Source: Caldifarciminota bacterium (lineage in GTDB: Bacteria; Hydrothermota; Hydrothermia; B15-G9; WFZT01). From it: 29,397 nucleotides of DNA. Below are positions 6,656 through 13,865 of the stretch, piece after piece. The stretch is taken from positions 1 to 29,397 of the forward strand of contig JALXCE010000026.1 in assembly GCA_026991055.1 (NCBI GenBank), read 5' to 3'. The translations under genes and the position numbers were made by a program. Within the stretch, counting starts at the first letter, position 1. The number at the start of each line of letters is the position of its first letter. The notes beneath the pieces are model-generated. The model ran no database searches. It was not told the origin of the DNA and saw only the letters and a list, made by a program, of their open reading frames with translations.

Positions 6656-9583
6656 ATGGTGACGTTGATGATGGTTATCTCACTGTTAACTGCCCCAAAT
6701 TACAGTAATTTCCTCAAACTAATTGCTTATAAACCTTTCTCTGAAGTACAAGGAATAACCGTAAAAGACACGCTCATCTTCATCCTGAACGAAGACGGTG
6801 TAATTGACGTGCTTGATTTTTCCGAACCCCAGAACACGCACATCGTGGGCAGGATAAACCTCTGGAGACCTATAAGTGCAATAACAGTTGCGGGTAGCCA
6901 TCTATTCGCTATGACCACTCGCGATACCTTGCTTATTGTGGATATATCAGACCTTAACCATCCTCATGTAGCCGGCCATTTCTACTACGTTTCCCTTGGC
7001 GCAAATAAAATGGCTGTCACCGGCAATCTCCTTATTCTGGCCAAAAGCAATAAATTTTATATCCTGAACATCTCAGATATCCTTCATCCTGTCCTCGTAT
7101 CTTCTTTCTACCCCCACGGATGGGTAAAAGATTTCAGAGTGTCAGGTAATATTATTTATTCTGCCGAAAACAATAACGGGTTATGGATTTATGACATTTC
7201 AAATCCATCATCCCCTCAGGCTGTGGGCAATTTCAACGATTCGAGCTCATACTTCATAAGTGTAGAGGCTGTAGACTCTATTGTATTCGCTGGAACGTCA
7301 TACCGGATTTATATTCTCAATGTAACAGACCCATCCAGTCCAACCGTTCTTTCAACGATCAATATGTCATCGAACCTACCTGTAGATCTCTCTTATCAAA
7401 ACAACCTGCTTTTCATTGCAACCAGTAGCAGCTATGGGTTATTCTACATTTACGACGTATCAGACCCAACCTCACCACAGCTTATTGTCCACAACACTGA
7501 TCACAATTATGGAAAGTTTATTGAGGCTACTGGAAATGCTCTAATTGCTACAAAATATGATTCGCTATTTGTTTTTGAAGATTTATCAAATCCAGAGGAA
7601 GTTTCACATTACTCAACTACAGAAGGTGTAGCTGGAAATGACTTTACTTTAAAAGGAAACTACACTTACGTTGCAGGTGGATATAAAGGTGTGAGGATTC
7701 TTGATATTTCAAACCCTATCCTTACCCATGAGGTGGGCAGTTACACTGAGTATAATGAGCGGTTCCAGACCATTACTGCAAATGACTCCGTTATTTTCGC
7801 TGGTAGCTATGGGAGAATTGCTATCTTGAGCGTGTCGAACCCTGAGTCGCTTCAACTACTTGGTCATATTAATACTTACGGCCTACAGGACATGATCTTA
7901 AAAGACTCTTTCCTTCTCACCCTGCAAATTTCGCGGGGAGTGGTTGTCTATGATGTTTCAAACCCAGTGAATCCAGATTCCGTAGGGGCGGTCTCGATTT
8001 CTGATATTTACCTTAAAACCTTCTACCTGAAGGACACTCTCCTCTTTATTGTAAACGGAAACAATCTTTACATCGTTAATGTTTCAAACCCGGCGTCTCC
8101 GATCATGATAGACACATTCGATACAGCCGATTTTGATCCCGAGGTAATAGCGGCACAGGGTAACTATGTCTTTACTGCCCAGAGCCAGGGATCAAACACC
8201 ATAACAGTTCTCGATGTGTCAAATCCAGCAAATCCTGTAGTGGTAGGGAGCATCACACTTCCGTATCCGAACGTAAGCTGTCTATTACCTCGAGGCAATC
8301 TCCTCTATGTACTTGGAGAATCAAGCCCGGTTTACAGTACTGGATATATTCTCGACATATCAAATCCTGCCTCCCCTGAAATTGTTGGATACATGACTAC
8401 CGGAAATAAAATACTCGCAAGGGATACGTTGATTTATGTTCTTCACCCAACTGGATTTAGTATAGGTGTCACCCATAATGTTCCTGTACCCACTCTAATT
8501 TCACCACCAGACAGTGCTATGATCAATACGCGGACTCCAACTCTTGTGTGGTCGGCACCGGACGCAACTTTCTGGACATATCGTGTACAGATTTACAACA
8601 CCAATACTCACGACTACTACATCTACCATGTTGATGGTGATACGACTCTGACAGTGCCTGATAATCTTTATACTGGCACAAACATCTGGACCGTTAGAAT
8701 AGTCGGTCCTTTTGGCGCTTATGGAGATTCTGCAGAACCCTTCACATTCATAATAGACACGAGGGCACCAGATACTCCAAGCTTGATTCATCCGACGGGT
8801 GGTGAATGGCTCAATGACACGATTGTGGAATTCTCATGGACGGCTTCCCATCTGAAAGGAACCCCTGTTAGTTATATCATCCGGATAAACGGCACAGTTG
8901 CTGATACAGTGGATACAAACTATTACGTGCACAACCTTCCAGAAGGGCGATACACATGGCAAGTTATGGCAATTGATGGAGCTGGAAATACATCTGACTG
9001 GTCACAGCCTGATTCCTTCGGAATTGATATCACACCACCCCAAATCGATTCTGTGAGTTTTCCCGGAGACACGATAAGCTCTGATTCTTTGAGTATTTAT
9101 GCCCATGTGAGTGACAGTTTAAGTGGAGTGGCTGGTGTAACCCTGTTTTACAGCTACAACGAGGCTACGTTTGACTCAATGGCTATGGTTCAATCTAACG
9201 GATGGATGGCTACTATCCCCCTGCCGACAGGTGTTGCACGACTATCGTACTTCGTAAGAGCGACCGATGGTGCCGGGAATACTTCGTATTCCGATACGTT
9301 TGAGGTATTTGTCATCGGTATCTCAGAGTCTAATCCTTTAAGAGATGTGAAAATAATCGGAATAAATCCACTGACTCAGGTGCTTAAGATTCTCTCACCC
9401 GGAGAGACAAAAGTCAGTCTGGAGATTTTCGATATTGCCGGCAGAAAATGCTACACGGACAACTTTAGATTGAGGAAGGGATTAAACGAGATCAGGTTAT
9501 CGAGGCTGCCAGCTGGAACTTATATTCTGAGAGTGAGAGCAGATCGAAGAAAGTGGATTATGAAAACTGTATTTTTGAGGTAG
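6656..9583 (+). CDS. Large secreted LVIVD-repeat beta-propeller protein with Ig/Fn3-like modules and C-terminal sorting-type domain
   Basis: The 975-residue surface protein has a short export signal (TLMMVISLLTA). Residues about 30-600 contain some 13 LVIVD-type repeats, each ending in a variant of YDISNPSSP...VG (LLIVDISD, LWIYDISNPSSP, VRILDISNP, ITVLDVSNPANP and others), predicted to form one or more beta-propellers. Two or three Ig/Fn3-like modules follow (about 610-890: TPTLVWSAP, WTVRIVGPFG, TRAPDTPSLIHPTGGEW, GRYTWQVMAIDGAGNTSDWS). The last 80 residues (VSLEIFDIAGRKCY, LRKGLNEIRL, LPAGTYILRVRA, KTVFLR) match the C-terminal domain used as a type IX secretion signal in Bacteroidetes and also found in FCB-like candidate phyla. 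The start is set by AAAGGAGGTGA, 4 nt upstream. It is a single-gene unit with its own regulatory region and a downstream hairpin. Confidence 0.85.
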   Translation: MVTLMMVISLLTAPNYSNFLKLIAYKPFSEVQGITVKDTLIFILNEDGVIDVLDFSEPQNTHIVGRINLWRPISAITVAGSHLFAMTTRDTLLIVDISDLNHPHVAGHFYYVSLGANKMAVTGNLLILAKSNKFYILNISDILHPVLVSSFYPHGWVKDFRVSGNIIYSAENNNGLWIYDISNPSSPQAVGNFNDSSSYFISVEAVDSIVFAGTSYRIYILNVTDPSSPTVLSTINMSSNLPVDLSYQNNLLFIATSSSYGLFYIYDVSDPTSPQLIVHNTDHNYGKFIEATGNALIATKYDSLFVFEDLSNPEEVSHYSTTEGVAGNDFTLKGNYTYVAGGYKGVRILDISNPILTHEVGSYTEYNERFQTITANDSVIFAGSYGRIAILSVSNPESLQLLGHINTYGLQDMILKDSFLLTLQISRGVVVYDVSNPVNPDSVGAVSISDIYLKTFYLKDTLLFIVNGNNLYIVNVSNPASPIMIDTFDTADFDPEVIAAQGNYVFTAQSQGSNTITVLDVSNPANPVVVGSITLPYPNVSCLLPRGNLLYVLGESSPVYSTGYILDISNPASPEIVGYMTTGNKILARDTLIYVLHPTGFSIGVTHNVPVPTLISPPDSAMINTRTPTLVWSAPDATFWTYRVQIYNTNTHDYYIYHVDGDTTLTVPDNLYTGTNIWTVRIVGPFGAYGDSAEPFTFIIDTRAPDTPSLIHPTGGEWLNDTIVEFSWTASHLKGTPVSYIIRINGTVADTVDTNYYVHNLPEGRYTWQVMAIDGAGNTSDWSQPDSFGIDITPPQIDSVSFPGDTISSDSLSIYAHVSDSLSGVAGVTLFYSYNEATFDSMAMVQSNGWMATIPLPTGVARLSYFVRATDGAGNTSYSDTFEVFVIGISESNPLRDVKIIGINPLTQVLKILSPGETKVSLEIFDIAGRKCYTDNFRLRKGLNEIRLSRLPAGTYILRVRADRRKWIMKTVFLR

Positions 9584-9595
9584 TTTTCAGGCGAG

Positions 9596-9626
9596 GAGGG
9601 GGGCTGCCCGAAGGGCAGCCCCCCTC
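9596..9626. terminator. GC-rich hairpin between convergent genes
   Basis: A perfect 14-bp stem (GAGGGGGGCTGCCC / GGGCAGCCCCCCTC) with GAA loop begins 12 nt after the LVIVD stop and ends 9 nt before the convergent ABM stop. On the minus strand the apex reads C-TTCG-G, a very stable tetraloop. No good T-tract follows on either strand, so the efficiency of termination is uncertain. Confidence 0.65.
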
Positions 9627-9635
9627 ATACTTCAT

Positions 9636-9944
9636 TTATCCCTTTTCTGCAAAAACCTCGTAGTGCGTCACCTTCTCCTCAAACTCCAGCAGAAAGTCCT
9701 TATCCTCCGGATAATACTTTGCCTTCTCGTAATCCTCACCTGCAAACCTTTTTATCGCATCAATGCTCTCCCAGAATGTTATAAGCAGGAAATGTCCCAC
9801 ATCACCTTCGAGTCTCCTTAAAAATATGAGTTTTATAAACCCCTCGGTCCCTGCATAGTCTGGTATAGCTCTCTCTTTTAGAAACTCGGTATATCTTTCA
9901 AAATCCTCTGCTTTTGTGCGTCCATGCCATATTCTCGCAATCAT
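9636..9944 (-). CDS. Antibiotic biosynthesis monooxygenase (ABM) domain protein
   Basis: This 102-residue single-domain protein has the dimeric ferredoxin-like ABM fold: IARIWHGRT at the N-terminus, a helix around FERYTEFLKERAIPDYAG, then FIKLIFLRR, GHFLLITFWESIDAIKRFAG and a C-terminal HYEVF strand. The F-W-x-S/D helix start and EGF/TEGF turn are family hallmarks. ABM proteins range from quinone- or haem-acting monooxygenases to stress proteins without a known substrate, so the reaction is not predictable. The start is fixed by AAAGGAGGttaaa before the ATG. A -10-like TATAAA with a weak -35 lies upstream. It is probably monocistronic; a second ABM-like gene lies 300 bp away at the end of the ptb operon. 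Confidence 0.8.
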   Translation of the reverse strand: MIARIWHGRTKAEDFERYTEFLKERAIPDYAGTEGFIKLIFLRRLEGDVGHFLLITFWESIDAIKRFAGEDYEKAKYYPEDKDFLLEFEEKVTHYEVFAEKG

Positions 9945-9964
9945 TTTAACCTCCTTTGGGTGAA

Positions 9965-9993
9965 TTTATAGCCAGTTAATGCGTAAATCATAA
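9965..9993 (-). promoter_or_regulatory. Candidate promoter for the ABM gene at 9944
   Basis: On the minus strand TTATGA (9993-9988, 3/6) and TATAAA (9970-9965, 5/6) are spaced by 17 bp, and the -10 is about 20 nt before the start codon. Confidence 0.4.
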
Positions 9994-10073
9994 ACCAATC
10001 TCGTATAACCTAAAAGTCATCTCTCATACATTTTAAGTGTGTAAATGATGACTCTCCGTAATTCCTGTTCTTT

Positions 10074-10115
10074 CCCATTCTCCCCTAACCCCTCCTTCCA
10101 AAGGAAGGAGGGGGG
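10074..10115 (+). repeat. Dispersed palindromic repeat, copy 1 (CCCATTCTCCCCTA arm plus hairpin)
   Basis: The copy starts CCCATTCTCCCCTAA and continues into a perfect 11-bp hairpin CCCCTCCTTCC-AAA-GGAAGGAGGGG (10089-10113). The same arm and hairpin occur in reverse orientation at 26651-26696 and in a diverged form at 26552-26595, which identifies a repeat family rather than three independent terminators. Confidence 0.75.
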
Positions 10116-10260
10116 AATTTTCAACTTTGTGATAAAGGTTTCAACTTTTTCTTGCAGGGCATTGAGCAAAGAACTCCTTCCTCACCTCTGGAAAAAGGAG
10201 AGCTAAGCATTGTAACTAACAAAAATTACTTATCCACCCCCTCACAACATTTGAGTACTC

Positions 10261-10533
10261 CTATCCCTCTTTTACCTCCGAAATCAACACTCTGAAGCCT
10301 TTATACCATTTATGCGATTTTGATTGTGCTTCTCTGTGCAGGGGATTTTTGAGCCATTTCTCGATATCTTCTCTGCTATCCCACAGGGACACTGTGATTT
10401 CGGTTGTGCCGTCACTAACAGAAAATATGTCTTTGCAGCCCTGCTTTTTACCAAGCTCCCTCAATTTTTCGACGTACTTCCGGTATTCATCATCAATCTC
10501 TTTAATTTCTGCTATAAAGATGACTGCATACAT
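10261..10533 (-). CDS. Small ABM-like (dimeric alpha-beta barrel) protein
   Basis: The 90-residue protein starts MYAVIFIAEIKE and has the pattern EITVSLWDSREDIEKWLKNPLHREAQ, then KWYKGFRVLISEV. This matches ABM-type proteins in which a W-x-s/d-xxx-h-x-W helix is followed by xHxxAQ. A role in oxidation of a small aromatic or haem-like compound is possible, but no substrate can be named. The ATG overlaps the ptb stop by one base (TGATG), so translation is probably coupled, and it is the last gene of the DUF4416-ptb-ABM operon. It is only distantly similar to the ABM protein encoded at 9636. Confidence 0.7.
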   Translation of the reverse strand: MYAVIFIAEIKEIDDEYRKYVEKLRELGKKQGCKDIFSVSDGTTEITVSLWDSREDIEKWLKNPLHREAQSKSHKWYKGFRVLISEVKEG

Positions 10534-11432
10534 CAGCTCATTGCAATGGCAAAGGAGATGGAAGCTAATTTCATCTGAGGGGTATCGGAGCGGCTCAAAA
10601 GTACAACAGGGACCTTTGCCCCGACCACAACTCCACCCACAAGGGCATCGGCGAAGTATATCATTGTTTTGGACATAATATTTCCTGTGGCAACGTCCGG
10701 GACAAGCATGACATCCGCATCTCCAATGACCTCTCCTGTAACACCTTTGATTTCACCGGATTCCTTTGAAACAGCAAGGTCAAAGCCCAGGGGACCGTCA
10801 ACTGCCACGTTTCCAAAATATCCTCTATCTGCAAGCTTCGAAATTGCCGCTGCATCAAGGGTTTCTGGCATATCCGGATGTATCGTCTCAATAGAGGCCA
10901 GAATTGCAACCTTTGGTCGGTCATACCCGAGTTTTCTTGTAGCTTCCAGGCAATTCTCGAGAATTTTAATCTTCATTTCGAGGTCAGGACGTATGTTCAT
11001 CCCGGCATCGGTTAGAAAGATGAGCTTGTGGTATTTACCCGGCACCTCATGAAGAGCAATATGAGAAAGGATACGCCCGGTTCTGAGTCCCTTCTCTTTA
11101 TGCAGAATGATTCTCAGAAAATCCGGTGTGCCTATTTTACCTTTGAGAATCAGGTCAGCCTTTCCCTCTCTCACGAGCTCTACGGCCTTGAATGTAGCCT
11201 CATACTCGTCTTTTGCCTCAAGGATGTCAAAATCCTTCTCGCTGAAATTGGTCTGCTCAATTAGCTCCCTGATCTTTTTTGTATCCCCGATCAGAATGGG
11301 CCTTATGAGCTCCTCTTTCATAGCGAGCTCGAGTCCCTGAATCATGGGGAGTGCGTGGGGAGCACCAACAGCAAGTCTTTTGGTTCCCTTTCCCTTTGCA
11401 ATCTCAATTACGTCTTTAAAAGATTTTAGCAT
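10533..11432 (-). CDS. ptb: Phosphate butyryl/acetyltransferase family protein
   Basis: The 299-residue protein of the phosphate acetyl/butyryltransferase family interconverts an acyl-CoA and the acyl-phosphate, normally feeding an acyl kinase for ATP production. Recognisable segments are RLAVGAPHALPMIQGLELA, PILIGDTKKIREL, LILKGKIGTPDFLR, HIALHEVPGKYHKLIFLTDAGMNIRPDL, PKVAILASIE, DGPLGFDLAVSKES, DVMLVPDVATGNIMSKTMIYFADALVGGVVVGAKVPVVLLSRSD. Length near 300 fits Ptb rather than the longer Pta. The ATG overlaps the upstream DUF4416 stop (TAATG), with GGAGGTGA as ribosome site. No butyrate or acetate kinase gene is adjacent, so the acyl substrate and partner kinase are unknown. Confidence 0.88.
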   Translation of the reverse strand: MLKSFKDVIEIAKGKGTKRLAVGAPHALPMIQGLELAMKEELIRPILIGDTKKIRELIEQTNFSEKDFDILEAKDEYEATFKAVELVREGKADLILKGKIGTPDFLRIILHKEKGLRTGRILSHIALHEVPGKYHKLIFLTDAGMNIRPDLEMKIKILENCLEATRKLGYDRPKVAILASIETIHPDMPETLDAAAISKLADRGYFGNVAVDGPLGFDLAVSKESGEIKGVTGEVIGDADVMLVPDVATGNIMSKTMIYFADALVGGVVVGAKVPVVLLSRSDTPQMKLASISFAIAMS

Positions 11433-11992
11433 TATTCACCTCCTGATAGTCCAATTTGGCGTGCCCTCAACCTTTTGAGGTCCTCCCTGTACTCCTCGCG
11501 GACACGGTTAAAGAACTCGAGGGCAGTTTTTTCTCTGTAATCAGGGTATGTCCATTGAAGGGACTCAAATCCCTGCTTCTTTCGATAAATGAGCGTAACC
11601 TCAGCATATATGCCGTCCTTCAGATAAATCCTGTGGGAATAATTTTTCGTGGTAGCAAGAACAAGCTTTGACTCGGTGATATATCCGGGGTCAATATTAA
11701 CCTTACGCTTGTCCTCAACCATCCATTTCCTTTCAATTTCATTGGTACGGAGTTTTATTTCGACTATTTCATCCTGCTCAATGAGCCTATCGAACGCAAC
11801 CCACACGCGAACGAGCCCCTTCCCCATCTCCGGCTCGTAATAGTTGGTTTTATCAAATGGGATCACTTCGCTTTTTAATGTGATGGGACCAAAGGTTTTC
11901 TCTAACTCTTTAAGTGCGTCATTCAAAAAATCTGGTACGGCAATAAGTCCAGCAATCAATTTGGCGGGTTCAGGTTTTTTAGGAATGCCCAT
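11432..11992 (-). CDS. DUF4416 family protein
   Basis: The 186-residue protein matches DUF4416: it begins MGIPKKPEPAKLIAGLI, then FGPITLKSEVIPFDKTNYYEPEMGKGL, KRKVNIDPGYITESKLVLATTKNYSHRIYL, EVTLIYRKKQGFESLQWTYPDYR. Function is unknown; the conserved DPGY, K-L-V-L and H-R-I-Y residues suggest a binding pocket. The frame stays open to an upstream ATG at 12109, but the extra 39 residues do not look like the family. The ATG at 11992 has a promoter placed for leaderless expression, so it is preferred. It is the first gene of the operon with ptb and the small ABM protein, with one-base overlap to ptb. Confidence 0.85.
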   Translation of the reverse strand: MGIPKKPEPAKLIAGLIAVPDFLNDALKELEKTFGPITLKSEVIPFDKTNYYEPEMGKGLVRVWVAFDRLIEQDEIVEIKLRTNEIERKWMVEDKRKVNIDPGYITESKLVLATTKNYSHRIYLKDGIYAEVTLIYRKKQGFESLQWTYPDYREKTALEFFNRVREEYREDLKRLRARQIGLSGGE

Positions 11993-11999
11993 ATTTCTT

Positions 12000-12029
12000 A
12001 TGATATTCCAGAGAAGCTGGTAATTGCAA
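12000..12029 (-). promoter_or_regulatory. Leaderless promoter of the DUF4416-ptb-ABM operon
   Basis: On the minus strand TTGCAA (12029-12024, 4/6) and TATCAT (12005-12000, 5/6) are 18 bp apart, and only 7 nt separate the -10 box from the ATG at 11992. Transcription would then begin at or next to the start codon. No Shine-Dalgarno is present. Confidence 0.55.
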
Positions 12030-12184
12030 GCTGATTTCGGGCTAATAAGCCAAATTTTAAAACTGCGACCAAGACGTGTGCAAACTGTAAAGTTTTCTAA
12101 ATTACCCATTCCACCCCGACCAAGAACTGGAAGGTGAAAAGAGATAATTCAATGAGAGAAATTTATGAGTTCTTGCAATAATTG

Positions 12185-12213
12185 TTGACTTTTATAATTT
12201 CATCTATTTTAAT
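12185..12213 (+). promoter_or_regulatory. Sigma-70-type promoter for the 12238 lipoprotein
   Basis: TTGACT (12185-12190, 5/6) and TTTAAT (12208-12213, 5/6) have exactly 17 bp between them. The predicted leader is about 18 nt and contains the strong ribosome site GGGAGGTGA at 12226-12234. Confidence 0.75.
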
Positions 12214-12237
12214 AAGCACATAACAGGGAGGTGAGTT

Positions 12238-12891
12238 ATGTATAAACAGTTTAAGAGGTTAGACATATTTTGTTTGGAGAGGTTTTTCTCACTACTGTTT
12301 GGGTTTCTCTTGATATTGATTTTCGTATGCGGATGCAGTCCATTTATATTGCAGCAAAGTCCAGAGCCGCTACCGAAGGGTAAAACTTCTGTTGGGGGTG
12401 GTGTGATAGGAATGTTATCGACAGACGAGCTTTTTGAAAGTATGGTGCTTCCTACTGTAACACTGAGGCAAGGGATATCAAAAAATATTGACATGGGATT
12501 TATGGGATTTGTATTCCCTATTGAAAATGAGGAAGAGAAAGAAGATAGACTCTTTGTAAACATTTCTACGGACCTGAAGATCAGGGCTTTTAAATACGGC
12601 AACTTTAACATCAGTATAGACCCTCAGCTCTATCTCATTGCGCTTGGGCATGAAGTCAAATTTCTTTTTATTCCGAATATTCTATTTGGGAGGAAAGAGA
12701 TTTTTGGTGCAATAAAATTCATGCGTTCTGAAGAAGATTTCTTTATAGCCCCTTATGTAGGCTCAGAGGTTAAGATGGGTAGATTTAAGGTCATTATCGA
12801 TGTTGGCATAGTGGGGTATAAGGACCTACAAGATGATAAGCGAATTAAATTTCCTGTCTTTATAGTTCCAGAATTTGGTGTTCATTTTTAG
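12238..12891 (+). CDS. Putative lipoprotein of unknown function
   Basis: The 217-residue protein starts with a charged stretch (YKQFKRLD), then a hydrophobic segment (FFSLLFGFLLILIFV) ending in V-C-G-C-S, a near-lipobox with Cys at the +1 and, unusually, also at the -2 position. The mature part has alternating hydrophobic strands with Gly turns (VGGGVIGML, MGFMGFVFP, FIAPYVGSEVKMG, VIIDVGIVGYKDL) and a terminal Phe, which suggests a small beta-barrel or beta-sandwich at the outer membrane. I recognise no family. It is a single gene with its own promoter and the decayed IS630 element 44 bp downstream. Composition is like the neighbouring genes. Confidence 0.6.
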   Translation: MYKQFKRLDIFCLERFFSLLFGFLLILIFVCGCSPFILQQSPEPLPKGKTSVGGGVIGMLSTDELFESMVLPTVTLRQGISKNIDMGFMGFVFPIENEEEKEDRLFVNISTDLKIRAFKYGNFNISIDPQLYLIALGHEVKFLFIPNILFGRKEIFGAIKFMRSEEDFFIAPYVGSEVKMGRFKVIIDVGIVGYKDLQDDKRIKFPVFIVPEFGVHF

Positions 12892-12935
12892 GATTGAGAC
12901 AAATCTGAACAAAGGGATGCAGAGTTTCCTCTTAG

Positions 12936-12946
12936 TGACCTCTGCA
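12936..12946 (+). repeat. Terminal inverted repeat of the IS630 remnant (left)
   Basis: TGACCTCTGCA is the exact reverse complement of 13671-13681. A TA dinucleotide (12933-12934) sits just outside, one base beyond the repeat. Confidence 0.75.
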
Positions 12947-12962
12947 AAGTTAAAGTGACTCA

Positions 12963-13640
12963 TTACAGCCCCAGCGTAGTATGGGCAAAAAATGCTCGCT
13001 TGAGATTCCCATTACCTCGTATCTCCTTTATTGACTCACTTACTGCCTCCCCAATATGCCCCACACTTTCCGAGAGAAAGTTCGCTAATGTTCCGTACTT
13101 ACGTTCTCCGGACCAACGGTTGCAACATAAACCCACTCTCGTTTATCAACACTATGCTCATCCCATCACGACGGTTTTTTAATCTCTGGCCTGGTTCCCT
13201 TCTCGCCATCGACGAATAGCTACCTCGTCCCTCTCGCGAGCACGCCTCCCCGGCTTCTGTGCACTCTATCCCATACCTCTCAGTATCTTTCATACATGGC
13301 TGGGATGATATCTCACCTCAAACTGACGTTCTATCACCTGAGCCACCCGCTTCAGTGTCCACAGATCAGTAGGAAATCCTGCAGCCAGTGGACCCCTAAG
13401 TAGAATATCTTCCAATTCTCTCTTTTGCTCATTGGTTAACTTCGGTGGTTTACCAGGATGGGGTTTAGCTTTCAGAGCCTATATGTCTCCACGTCCCAGT
13501 ACTCTTTTCCAGCGGAATACAGAGGCTGGAGTAGCTCAAACCATACGAGCTACCTCACGGATACCTCTGCCTTGTTGGAGTAAGCGTGCGGCTATTAGCC
13601 GTTGCATTTCTAAAGCTTCAGAACATCCTTTAGGCTTCAT
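12963..13640 (-). pseudogene. IS630-family transposase pseudogene (stops, frameshift, deletion)
   Basis: Reading from the ATG at 13640, the HTH region is clear: MKPKGCSEALEMQRLIAARL, then GIREVARMV, PASVFRWKRVLGRGD, HPGKPPKLTNEQKRELEDIL, FPTDLWTLKRVAQVIE. It is broken by in-frame stops at former Trp and other codons (MV*ATP, GDI*AL, HPSHV*KILR, GMG*SAQ). A frameshift then moves it to SIVLINESGFMLQPLVRRT, the motif around a catalytic Asp, followed directly after a stop and frame change by the C-terminal end (YGTLANFLSESV, LKRAFFAHTTLGL). The catalytic middle of about 100 or more residues is missing. No active transposase can be made from this copy. Confidence 0.85.
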
Positions 13641-13670
13641 AGGTAGATTATACTCTTGTATCTTTGTAGA

Positions 13671-13681
13671 TGCAGAGGTCA
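13671..13681 (-). repeat. Terminal inverted repeat of the IS630 remnant (right)
   Basis: TGCAGAGGTCA pairs exactly with 12936-12946. TA at 13683-13684 follows after one base. Confidence 0.75.
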
Positions 13682-13682
13682 A

Positions 13683-13865
13683 TAAAATTCGCCCCCTCTC
13701 ATTAATTCCCCTGCAAAAATTATGCGGGGGAGGAGATATTTTCGAGGAATCTTTGTTTAAAAAGGATATAAAACTATACCCAAAAACACTCCCACAAAAA
13801 TCCGGCGGGCAACTTTGTATAATCTGATGTATAATTTCAAAAACTTTCCCGGAGGTCTTTAGATT
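13683..13865. other. Region upstream of the DUF3857 operon with tandem TATAAT boxes
   Basis: Between the IS remnant and the first transglutaminase gene is a bulged hairpin (CCCCTGCA / TGCGGGG, 13707-13729). Further on are two perfect TATAAT hexamers at 13818-13823 and 13830-13835, 12 bp apart. Neither has a good -35 at normal spacing. They lie 31-48 nt before the ATG and are the best promoter candidates for the 13866 operon. The ribosome site GGAGGT is at 13851-13856. Confidence 0.5.

Larger units (their letters stand above)
9945..10260. other. Intergenic region holding one dispersed palindromic repeat
   Basis: This 316-bp stretch lies between the upstream end of one ABM gene and the 3' end of the next minus-strand gene. 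It contains the candidate promoter and the repeat at 10074-10115. A weaker imperfect CTCCTT/AAGGAG palindrome lies around 10172-10200. No gene or RNA signal is visible. Confidence 0.55.
12935..13682 (-). mobile_element. Decayed IS630-family element with internal deletion
   Basis: The element is bounded by near-perfect 12-bp terminal inverted repeats (GTGACCTCTGCA at 12935-12946; TGCAGAGGTCAA at 13671-13682, one mismatch), flanked by TA on both sides, the target typical of IS630/Tc1. Inside, on the minus strand, are remnants of an IS630 transposase. At 748 bp it is shorter than an intact IS630 of about 1.1 kb. Confidence 0.82.

Noticed and set aside
11993..12109. 39-residue N-terminal extension of DUF4416
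   Set aside because: The extension does not resemble the family start, whereas the ATG at 11992 begins like other DUF4416 proteins and has a well-placed promoter.
13432..13827. A 131-codon plus-strand ORF over the IS remnant, and others at 12955-13219
   Set aside because: They lie antisense to recognisable IS630 transposase fragments, have no ribosome site and match no family.
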